The notes under the pieces: generated by a model
Databases searched by the model: none
What the model was told of the DNA's origin: nothing
Seen by the model: only the letters and a program-made list of their open reading frames with translations
Translations under genes and position numbers: made by a program
Assembly: GCF_021107415.1 (NCBI RefSeq)
Contig: NZ_JAIOSW010000290.1
Span: 1-12,272 of the forward strand
Length of the DNA stretch: 12,272 nucleotides
Reading direction: 5' to 3'
Origin: Desulfobacula sp.
Lineage (GTDB): Bacteria > Desulfobacterota > Desulfobacteria > Desulfobacterales > Desulfobacteraceae
Shown here: positions 6,711 to 12,272 of the stretch, one piece after another
How positions within the stretch are numbered: the first letter of the stretch is position 1
Layout: each line of letters opens with the position of its first letter

Positions 6711-7835
6711 ATGAAACCGTTCAACTCCATTTGCTTTTTGATCTATATAGCGCTACCGTCACTGTCACTACTGTTGTTCATACCGACTATATCTTCCTGC
6801 TCATCCAAGGATAAAAAAGGATTTTCAGAAATCCAATGGGCTCAGCAGGTAGAAGAAACTAAAACACAAGACCTGTATGCCCCCCATTATAAGGATAGAG
6901 AATTTTTCGTCCCATGGATAGAGATAGCGGACAAAAATTTTCTGGATGTACTGGGATGGAAACTGTTTTCAAAAACAGATTACACGAACCAGGAAAAAGA
7001 ATTTCTGCCCCTGGTGATTCCTGATACGGCAAAAAGGCTTCAACAGACCAAGGGTGATTTTATTCTCTGGATTGGGCACAACACCTTTTTAATCCGGATT
7101 GGCGATGTATACTGGTTGACAGACCCTATTTTTTCCAAACGGGCCTTACTGCCGGCAAGACGGACGTCACCGGCACTAAATCTGAGAGAGTTCAATAATA
7201 TTGTCAATGATGTCAATATTGTGATCTCCCACAATCATTATGATCACCTGGACCGACCCAGCATGAAACAATTGCCGCAACATTCAACCGTCTTCGTGCC
7301 AAAAGGCCTCAAGGAATCTGTCCTGGACATGAATAAGAATAATGTGCATGAGATGGACTGGTGGGAAGAGTTTGAAATTGGAAACGATTCAAAACTAATC
7401 TGCCTTCCGGCCCAGCGCTGGTCCTTGAGGATCAGCCAGGGAAGAAACCGGTCGCTTTGGGCATCATATCTTCTTGTAACACCCTCTATGACGCTTTATT
7501 TTGGCGGTGATTCAGGATATTTCAAGGGCTTCAGGGAAATTGGCAAAAAATATCCAGGAATTGACTATGCCTTTATGGCGACCACCGCATACCACCCCAG
7601 ATGGTTCATGCATTCCCAGCATATGAATATTAAAGAAGCGGTCAAAGGTTTTGAGGATCTCGGTGCCCGCTATTTTATCCCGACCCAGTGGGGCACTTTT
7701 CATCTGGGCAGCGAACCTGCTGGGTTTCCGGGAATTGACCTGAGCCGCCATATACAAAAAAATCTCCTTGATCCTTCCCGATTCAAAATAATGGATATCG
7801 GTGAAATCCTTCCCATTGGTTCACCCATAAAATAA
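6711..7835 (+). CDS. NAPE-PLD-like metallo-beta-lactamase-fold lipoprotein with altered metal ligands
   Basis: 374 residues. A lipoprotein signal ends I-S-S-C30, so it is anchored outside the cytoplasm. The rest follows the bacterial NAPE-PLD/UlaG-like MBL family along its length: W-x-G-H-N-T-F-L (120-127), LTDPIF (136-141), SHNHYDHLD (173-181), PAQRW (233-237), RNRSLW (245-250), GGDSGYF (265-271), YHPRWFM (294-300) and TQWGTF (325-330). The HxHxDH ligands H174, H176, D178, H179 and the bridging D267 are present. In the family, PAQ-H-W and H-W-G-T-F supply two further zinc-binding histidines; here these are R236 and Q326. The family hydrolyses phosphodiester bonds of N-acyl phospholipids or related esters. 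With two ligands changed, activity and metal content are uncertain. There is no clear RBS; the start is fixed by the signal peptide. Confidence 0.85.
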   Translation: MKPFNSICFLIYIALPSLSLLLFIPTISSCSSKDKKGFSEIQWAQQVEETKTQDLYAPHYKDREFFVPWIEIADKNFLDVLGWKLFSKTDYTNQEKEFLPLVIPDTAKRLQQTKGDFILWIGHNTFLIRIGDVYWLTDPIFSKRALLPARRTSPALNLREFNNIVNDVNIVISHNHYDHLDRPSMKQLPQHSTVFVPKGLKESVLDMNKNNVHEMDWWEEFEIGNDSKLICLPAQRWSLRISQGRNRSLWASYLLVTPSMTLYFGGDSGYFKGFREIGKKYPGIDYAFMATTAYHPRWFMHSQHMNIKEAVKGFEDLGARYFIPTQWGTFHLGSEPAGFPGIDLSRHIQKNLLDPSRFKIMDIGEILPIGSPIK

Positions 7836-7863
7836 TCGGAGAGAATTTATCTATAATGGCGAA
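7836..7863. other. Short convergent gap between the MBL gene and pyrB
   Basis: Only 28 nt separate the two stop codons. No hairpin with a T-run is visible, so transcripts may overlap here. Confidence 0.4.
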
Positions 7864-8817
7864 TTATTCAATACGGATATCATCTCCTAAAAGCAAGTAC
7901 AACAAAGCCATTCGGACATACAGACCGTTTTTAGCCTGATTGAAATATTGAGCTCTGGGATCCTTGTCCACTTCCTGAGATATCTCATCAACACGTGGCA
8001 GAGGATGCATGATGATACTCTTTTGTTTCATCAGCTTAATTTCTTCCATCCCAAGAATATATTTACCTGATGCATTTTCATAGTCTTCCAGATTATGAAA
8101 ACGTTCTTTTTGAATACGTGTCATATACACACAGTCCAGCAGTGGCAGCACTTTTTCAAGTGAACTGACTTCCTCCCACTCAACCTTATTTGTCGTGAGA
8201 TACTCTTTGATATCCTCATCCATTTTACAAACTATCGGTGAAACATAGTAAATTTTAATATTATCGTATTTGCTCAGTAAATAAGAAAGGGATCTAACGG
8301 TACGCCCGTATTTTAAATCACCAACCATGGCTATCGTAAGTCCGTCAATGGTTGAAAAATTATCTTTAATTGTATAAAGATCCAGCAGTGCCTGGGTCGG
8401 ATGCTGACCCGAACCATCTCCCGCATTGATGACAGGGACATTAGAAACTTCTACAGCCATTTTTGCGCTGCCCGGTTCATTGTGGCGCATGACAATCAAA
8501 TCTGCATAACCGCACATAACACTTATTGAGTCATAAAGAGTTTCACCCTTTGCAGCACTGGAAAACTCTTTTGCATTTTCTGTTGTAAGAATACTGCCGC
8601 CAAGTCTTGCCATGGCACTCTCAAATGAAAAACGAGTACGGGTTGAGGGTTCATAAAAAAGAGATGCCATGATTTTACCTTTCAGGACATCAGCATACCG
8701 TCTTTGTTTCGCTGACAGATCATTTCTCATTTCATCTGCGACATTAAAAATGATATCCAGCAGCTTTGGATCAAATTGCTGAGATTCATAAACATGTTTC
8801 AAATCAAATTTTGTCAT
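7864..8817 (-). CDS. pyrB: Aspartate carbamoyltransferase catalytic subunit PyrB
   Basis: 317 residues, close to E. coli PyrB (about 310). It transfers the carbamoyl group from carbamoyl phosphate to aspartate, the first committed step of pyrimidine synthesis, in the cytoplasm. Visible motifs: STRTR (58-62) for carbamoyl phosphate, the 80s loop with S86/S87 and K90 (E. coli S80 and K84), M-R-H (110-112), HPTQ (139-142), GDLKYGRT (166-173), MTRIQKER (232-239) and HPLPRVDE (271-278). These place it in the enterobacterial/archaeal type, which normally pairs with regulatory subunit PyrI, rather than the Bacillus type. No pyrI is in this window. AAGGAGG (8829-8823) sits 5-6 nt before the ATG. It is divergent from the TrmB-family regulator. 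Biosynthetic use is the default; a link to the neighbouring carbamoyl-phosphate genes is inference. Confidence 0.95.
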   Translation of the reverse strand: MTKFDLKHVYESQQFDPKLLDIIFNVADEMRNDLSAKQRRYADVLKGKIMASLFYEPSTRTRFSFESAMARLGGSILTTENAKEFSSAAKGETLYDSISVMCGYADLIVMRHNEPGSAKMAVEVSNVPVINAGDGSGQHPTQALLDLYTIKDNFSTIDGLTIAMVGDLKYGRTVRSLSYLLSKYDNIKIYYVSPIVCKMDEDIKEYLTTNKVEWEEVSSLEKVLPLLDCVYMTRIQKERFHNLEDYENASGKYILGMEEIKLMKQKSIIMHPLPRVDEISQEVDKDPRAQYFNQAKNGLYVRMALLYLLLGDDIRIE

Positions 8818-8822
8818 CTTAC

Positions 8823-8829
8823 CCTCCTT
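8823..8829 (-). promoter_or_regulatory. Strong ribosome binding site of pyrB
   Basis: AAGGAGG on the minus strand, 5 nt before the ATG at 8817. It fixes the pyrB start. Confidence 0.8.
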
Positions 8830-9038
8830 GCATTGGTCTGTATCACTTTTCCCCTATGAACTTGAGGACAATACGATTATGGTATATTTTTAGTTTAAAT
8901 CCATTCACAATTAAACTTGCGCCTTTGGCTATCATAAACAATTGATATTGTATAGCAAAAAAATTTGATTTATATTATTATCCTGTAAATAGAATTTTGA
9001 TCAGCAATTATAATTTTAACAATTAAAGACGGTCAATT
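8830..9038. other. AT-rich divergent control region between pyrB and the TrmB-family gene
   Basis: A perfect TATAAT at 9009-9014 on the plus strand lies 24 nt before the regulator ATG, but no good -35 is at the right distance. On the minus strand CATAAT (8881-8876) is a possible pyrB -10 with only a poor -35. No copy of the ACTACT half-site found further right was seen here. The regulator RBS is weak. Confidence 0.35.
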
Positions 9039-9836
9039 ATGGATTTAGTAACAATCTTGAATAATTTTAAAGCACTTGGGTTCACTGAATATGAAGGGAA
9101 AGTTTATTTGTCTTTATTACGGCATCATCCATCCAGTGCTTATAAGATATCAAAGGATTCGAACGTCCCGCATTCAAGGGTTTATGATATTACAAGAAGG
9201 TTAATCAAAAAAGGATATGCGATTTCTCAAGGCACCAATCCTGAACAATATTCTCCGATATCACCGGAGGAGCTGATCAATAGCCTTAAACGGGACAATG
9301 CAAGACTGACAGGAGAGCTTCAAACACAACTTGACTCCATTAATTTCGAATCTGACTTTGATCCGGTATGGAATCTTTCCGGGAAAAAAGAGGCTATTGA
9401 ACTTTGTTTTGAACTAATTGAATCTGCTGAAGAAGAGATCTATATCGGGTTGTGGGATGAAGAGCTTAGGATTTTTAAAGATATCCTGCAAAAACGCCAC
9501 AATGAAGGTGTAAAAGTCTATGTATTGATTTATGGCGACATGGAATTGAATTTTGGGAATGTTTTTTACCATAGTATAGTGAATATTGGGAATGTAAAAG
9601 CAAATGACCCTACTCTGGATCTTGTTATTGATTCAAAAGTCTGTATAACGGGCAATCTTGGAGGCTCCAGAGCCTGCCAGGCTGTCTGGACAAGGAATAA
9701 AGGCTTGGTAGAATCCATAGAAGGGTATCTGATCCACGATTTTTTCATTGCAGAGATTGGTAAAAAATTTGGGAACGAAATTGATAAAACTTTTGGTCGT
9801 AATCTGGAAAAACTTCGGAAAAAATATGATCACTAA
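9039..9836 (+). CDS. TrmB-family transcriptional regulator
   Basis: 265 residues. The N-terminal winged helix (about 1-70) has the TrmB signature L-x-x-L-G-F-T-E-Y-E-G-K-V-Y-x-x-L and a recognition region VPHSRVYDITRRLIKKGY (43-60). A short coiled segment (75-100) follows, then an alpha/beta domain (about 110-250) typical of the TrmB C-terminal ligand-binding, PLD-like region, ending in a helical tail rich in Lys and Glu. TrmB proteins bind sugars or other small metabolites and repress or activate nearby operons. The carbamate kinase gene starts 108-116 nt downstream on the same strand with its own promoter and palindrome, so the likely target is that operon. The effector cannot be read from the sequence. 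Confidence 0.85.
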   Translation: MDLVTILNNFKALGFTEYEGKVYLSLLRHHPSSAYKISKDSNVPHSRVYDITRRLIKKGYAISQGTNPEQYSPISPEELINSLKRDNARLTGELQTQLDSINFESDFDPVWNLSGKKEAIELCFELIESAEEEIYIGLWDEELRIFKDILQKRHNEGVKVYVLIYGDMELNFGNVFYHSIVNIGNVKANDPTLDLVIDSKVCITGNLGGSRACQAVWTRNKGLVESIEGYLIHDFFIAEIGKKFGNEIDKTFGRNLEKLRKKYDH

Positions 9837-9883
9837 AAATTTATGGCTGGCTTTACTCGTATTAAAAATATAATTAATTGTGC

Positions 9884-9912
9884 TTGACATAAAAAAGATC
9901 ATGAGTTACTAC
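9884..9912 (+). promoter_or_regulatory. Candidate promoter of the carbamate kinase operon
   Basis: A perfect TTGACA (9884-9889), a 17-nt spacer and TACTAC (9907-9912, only 3 of 6). The weak -10 lies inside the palindrome at 9908-9921, an arrangement expected where a regulator blocks or aids polymerase. Confidence 0.45.
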
Positions 9913-9921
9913 TCCAGTAGT
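9908..9921 (+). promoter_or_regulatory. Perfect palindrome, candidate TrmB-family operator
   Basis: ACTACT-CC-AGTAGT is a perfect 6+6 inverted repeat with a 2-nt centre. Read one base to the left it contains TACT-N5-AGTA, similar in form to the TACT...AGTA type of site I recall for some TrmB proteins. It lies 31 nt before the carbamate kinase ATG and directly downstream of the regulator gene. Confidence 0.5.
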
Positions 9922-9952
9922 GTTAAATAATTTTAAATAATTAGTGATAGTT

Positions 9953-10924
9953 ATGAAAAATCAAAAAAAACTTGCAGTGATTGCACTGGGTGGGAATGCT
10001 CTATTAAGGGGAACTCAAATAGGTACCATTGAAGAACAAGAGCAAAATACCTTGGAAACAATCGAAAGTTTGGTTTATCTGATAAAAGAAGGCTATGATC
10101 TTGTTATAACTCATGGTAACGGCCCTCAGGTCGGCAATATTTTGATGAGAAATGATGCCGGAGAGCAAACATATAATATTCCTCAAATGCCACTTGATGT
10201 ATGTGTTGCGGATTCCCAGGGTGGCATCGGATATATGATTGAACGAATGTTAAGAAATGTTATGAAAAAGCATGGCATTAAACGGGAAGTGGTTTGTCTG
10301 GTCACCCAGGTGGTGATTGATAAAAATGATGCTGGTTTTTCAAATCCGACTAAAAGAGTTGGTAAGATATATAACAGGGAACAGGCTGATTTGCTGTCAA
10401 AAGAAAAAAAATGGGCCTTTAAAGAAGAAAAAAAAATGGAGGATGGATGGCGAAGGGTTGTTCCCTCACCAAAACCGATAGAGATCATTAATGAGACTAT
10501 TATTGAGTCCCTGGCAAAACAAGGCAATATCGTCATCGCAGTGGGTGGCGGCGGTATCCCTGTATACATTGATAAAAAAGGAGATATCCGGCCATCTGAA
10601 GCTGTGATTGATAAAGATCTTGCTTCCTCATTGCTGGCTGCCGGAATTGGAGCGGATGAATTTTATATCTTAACAGATGTTCCCTATATTTATTTAAATT
10701 ATGGTCAGCCTGACCAGCAAATTCTTGAGTTCCTGGACAAAAATGACACTGAAAAATATCTTAAAAATGGTGTCTTTACGGAAGGAAGCATGGCACCCAA
10801 GATAAGAGCGGCATTAAATTTTATAAACCAGGGTGGAGATAAGAGTATCATTACTGAAGCGACCAAGCTTTCCGATAAAAAATACGGCTCAAAAATCACA
10901 CTGAAATATGATAATGAGTGTTGA
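9953..10924 (+). CDS. arcC: Carbamate kinase
   Basis: 323 residues from the ATG at 9953; a GTG at 9944 would add three residues, and neither start has a strong RBS. The enzyme makes ATP from carbamoyl phosphate and ADP, releasing ammonia and CO2, in the cytoplasm. It shows the full amino-acid-kinase pattern (numbering from this ATG): IALGGNALL (10-18), THGNGPQVGN (53-62), SQGGIGYM near 87-94, VTQVVID, the PSPKP stretch, IAVGGGGIPV (193-202), IDKDLASSLLAAG, LTDVPYIY and EGSMAPKI near the end (usually GSMGPK, with Ala here for Gly). It leads the run arcC, OTC, COG2403, matching the last two steps of an arginine, citrulline or ureide breakdown route. The gene ends with TGA, and its last bases form the -35 of the next promoter. 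Confidence 0.95.
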   Translation: MKNQKKLAVIALGGNALLRGTQIGTIEEQEQNTLETIESLVYLIKEGYDLVITHGNGPQVGNILMRNDAGEQTYNIPQMPLDVCVADSQGGIGYMIERMLRNVMKKHGIKREVVCLVTQVVIDKNDAGFSNPTKRVGKIYNREQADLLSKEKKWAFKEEKKMEDGWRRVVPSPKPIEIINETIIESLAKQGNIVIAVGGGGIPVYIDKKGDIRPSEAVIDKDLASSLLAAGIGADEFYILTDVPYIYLNYGQPDQQILEFLDKNDTEKYLKNGVFTEGSMAPKIRAALNFINQGGDKSIITEATKLSDKKYGSKITLKYDNEC

Positions 10925-10950
10925 CAAAGCAGAAAAGCGAAACTGATAAT
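10921..10950 (+). promoter_or_regulatory. Candidate internal promoter before ornithine carbamoyltransferase
   Basis: TTGACA (10921-10926, overlapping the arcC stop), an 18-nt spacer and GATAAT (10945-10950, 5 of 6). An ACTACT half-site like that of the arcC palindrome lies just downstream at 10960-10965, but without an inverted partner. Confidence 0.5.
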
Positions 10951-11004
10951 TTATTTCTCACTACTTTAATTTAAAACATAACACATTTAAACAGGAGATA
11001 TCTT

Positions 11005-12006
11005 ATGGCTTTTAATTTAACAAATAGAAATTTTTTAAAATTGTTAGATTTTACACCAAAGGAAATCAAGTTTTTATTGGATCTTTCCTTTGATCTGAAA
11101 AAAGCAAAATATTGCGGAATAGAACAACCTCGCCTGACGGGTAAAAACATTGCTTAGATTTTTGAAAAATCATCCACTCGCACAAGATGTGCATTTGAAG
11201 TAGCCGCTTTTGATCAGGGGGCACATGTTACATATCTTGGGCCATCCGGATCTCAAATCGGCCATAAAGAGTCTATGAAAGATACTGCCAGGGTATTGGG
11301 AAGGATGTATGATGGAATCCAATACCGTGGATTTGCTCAAAAAACTATTGAAGAATTAGGGAAATACGCTGGTGTTCCTGTGTGGAATGGTCTGACAAAT
11401 GAGTACCATCCAACACAGATTCTGGCGGACTTTTTAACAATGATTGAGCATTCCGACAAATCGCTCAATGACATATCATTTTGTTACATGGGAGATGCTA
11501 AAAACAATATGGGAAATTCTCTCATGGTGGGAGCGGCTAAAATGGGGATGGATTTCAGAGCCGCTGCTCCCAAACAATGTCTTCCCGACAAAACGCTTGT
11601 AGAGGAATGCCGGAAAATTGCAGAAGAAACAGGTGCAAAGATCACGCTGACCGAGAATATCGAAAAAGCTGTCAAAGGTGTCGATTTCATTTATACGGAT
11701 GTCTGGGTTTCCATGGGAGAGGCAAAAGAGGCCTGGGATGAAAGAATTAAACTTTTAACTCCTTATCAGGTGAATCAGAAAGTAATGGATTACACCGGCA
11801 ATAAAAATATTAAATTTATGCATTGTCTGCCGGCTTTTCATGACAGAAAAACGACGATAGGTGAAGATACTTATCAAAAATATGGTTTGGATGCACTGGA
11901 AGTAACTGATGAAGTTTTTGAATCAAGTGCATCAATTGTATTTGATGAAGCAGAAAACAGACTGCATACCATCAAAGCTGTTATGGTCGCAACACTGGGA
12001 AGATAA
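11005..12006 (+). pseudogene. argF: Ornithine carbamoyltransferase interrupted by an in-frame TAG at codon 51
   Basis: The frame from the ATG at 11005 (RBS AGGAG 8 nt upstream) to the TAA at 12004-12006 spans 334 codons, the normal length of the E. coli ArgF/ArgI or catabolic ArcB type. It is intact except for TAG at 11155-11157. Matches: [10 protein letters not shown] (9-18), GKNIA (46-50) then the stop, STRTR (57-61), [12 protein letters not shown], the VLGRMYDG segment, [21 protein letters not shown] and HCLPAFHD. E. coli has Leu at the interrupted place, so one T-to-A change (TTG to TAG) explains it. Translation restarting at the next in-frame ATG (11275) would lack STRTR and be inactive. 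The enzyme converts ornithine and carbamoyl phosphate to citrulline, or the reverse when paired with carbamate kinase, as the context suggests (arcB is then the better name). It may be a null allele, a sequencing error or a readthrough codon. Confidence 0.9.
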
Positions 12007-12020
12007 AATGTTAATTACAT

Positions 12021-12089
12021 GCTCAAAGGTCAACCCCAAAGCGGTTGAATAGACCACAGGTCCTTCCGGTGTGGAAGTATTCTTTGAGC
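12021..12089 (+). ncRNA. Predicted three-way-junction RNA in the COG2403 leader
   Basis: The gap between OTC and the next gene can fold as follows. P1: GCTCAAAG (12021-12028) with CTTTGAGC (12082-12089), 8 perfect pairs. P2: TCAACC (12030-12035) with GGTTGA (12043-12048), 7-nt loop. P3: CCACA plus GG (12054-12060) with CC plus TGTGG (12066-12074), a 2-nt bulge and 5-nt loop. There is no U-run after P1, so it is not a simple terminator, and it ends 10 nt before the downstream RBS. It resembles no riboswitch I recognise. Single-sequence folding only; no covariation evidence. Confidence 0.4.
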
Positions 12090-12110
12090 CTATATAAAAC
12101 GGAGGATATA

Positions 12111-12272
12111 ATGGATAAAAGAATTAGAAGAAATGTATTGATTTTAGGTGCGGCTGGTAGAGATTTTCATAATTTTAACACCTTTTACCGGGACAATAAA
12201 AACTACAAAGTGGTGGCATTCACTGCTGCTCAGATTCCGGATATCGATGGCCGGAAATATCCGGTGGAGCTG
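12111..12272 (+). CDS. COG2403-type predicted GTPase / cyclic 2,3-diphosphoglycerate synthetase-like protein (partial, N-terminus)
   Basis: 54 codons to the window edge. The start ATG has GGAGG 6 nt upstream. The N-terminus R-R-N-V-L-I-L-G-A-A-G-R-D-F-H-N-F-N is the nucleotide-binding opening I associate with COG2403 proteins, followed by V-V-A-F-T-A-A-Q-I-P-D-I-D-G-R-x-Y-P. From memory, such genes often sit beside carbamate kinase and ornithine carbamoyltransferase in anaerobes; their reaction there is not settled, and the annotation as cyclic 2,3-diphosphoglycerate synthetase comes from similarity to a methanogen enzyme. The nucleotide-binding part continues beyond the window. Confidence 0.7.
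   Translation, partial: MDKRIRRNVLILGAAGRDFHNFNTFYRDNKNYKVVAFTAAQIPDIDGRKYPVEL

Noticed and set aside
9006..9015. AATTATAATT palindrome before the TrmB-family gene as an operator
   Set aside because: Short, purely A-T and overlapping a TATAAT; such palindromes are common by chance in AT-rich DNA.
11155..11157. Pyrrolysine insertion as the preferred reading of the OTC TAG
   Set aside because: The site is a structural Leu in E. coli OTC, not a catalytic place where pyrrolysine would help, and no pyl gene or PYLIS-like element can be shown in the window. Kept only as an alternative.
11275..12006. A shorter OTC starting at the ATG of 11275
   Set aside because: It would lack the first 90 residues including STRTR, and no RBS precedes that ATG; it is the rear part of the interrupted gene.
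12021..12089. Rho-independent terminator after OTC
   Set aside because: The closing stem is followed by CTATATAAAA, not a U-run, and the stem spans a 53-nt branched interior rather than a tight loop.
1..12272. CRISPR array, insertion sequence, tRNA or rRNA
   Set aside because: No regularly spaced direct repeats with unique spacers, no transposase frame with terminal inverted repeats, and no cloverleaf or rRNA-like stretch was seen by eye on either strand.

Overview
**Organism.** The window is AT-rich. It combines a full-length PyrB of the enterobacterial/archaeal type, a TrmB-family regulator next to carbamate kinase and ornithine carbamoyltransferase, a COG2403-type predicted GTPase, and several large exported proteins. 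I infer a Gram-negative anaerobe, possibly of the Desulfobacterales (former Deltaproteobacteria). This is a feel for gene content, not a phylogenetic result.

**Left part (1-5280, all minus strand): a cell-envelope block.** In transcription order it holds an 805-residue secreted metzincin-like metalloprotease with an EF-hand-type calcium loop, a membrane-anchored TPR protein 5 nt behind it, a small secreted WXXGXW-repeat protein with its own TTGACA promoter, and a secreted von Willebrand factor A (VWA) protein with C-terminal beta-type repeats that runs off the left edge. There are therefore two transcription units in series, separated by a weak candidate terminator.

**Middle (5281-7835, plus strand): small or damaged genes.** This part has the C-terminal stub of a CopG/RHH antitoxin; an AcuI/YhdH acryloyl-CoA reductase that has lost about 90 internal residues in frame, including the NADPH-binding glycine loop; a 61-residue zinc-ribbon protein with a near-consensus promoter and a strong ribosome binding site (RBS); and an exported NAPE-PLD-like metallo-beta-lactamase-fold lipoprotein in which two metal-ligand histidines appear to be Arg and Gln.

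**Right part (7864-12272): a carbamoyl-phosphate block.** pyrB lies on the minus strand, divergent from a TrmB-family regulator. Downstream of the regulator come carbamate kinase, ornithine carbamoyltransferase and the start of the COG2403 gene. The carbamate kinase promoter overlaps a perfect palindrome (ACTACT-CC-AGTAGT) that is a good candidate TrmB operator. The same half-site recurs below a second promoter, in front of ornithine carbamoyltransferase. OTC plus carbamate kinase would turn citrulline into ornithine and ATP, the energy-yielding end of arginine or ureide breakdown. However, the OTC reading frame has an in-frame TAG at codon 51, six codons before the carbamoyl-phosphate STRTR motif, so as written no active enzyme is made unless the amber codon is read through. 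A 107-nt gap before the COG2403 gene can fold as a three-way junction.

**Overall.** No mobile element, CRISPR array, tRNA or rRNA was seen. Most striking are four damaged or active-site-altered genes within about 6.5 kb (antitoxin stub, AcuI deletion, MBL ligand changes, OTC amber codon) and a possible TrmB-controlled carbamoyl-phosphate regulon with an unexplained structured leader.
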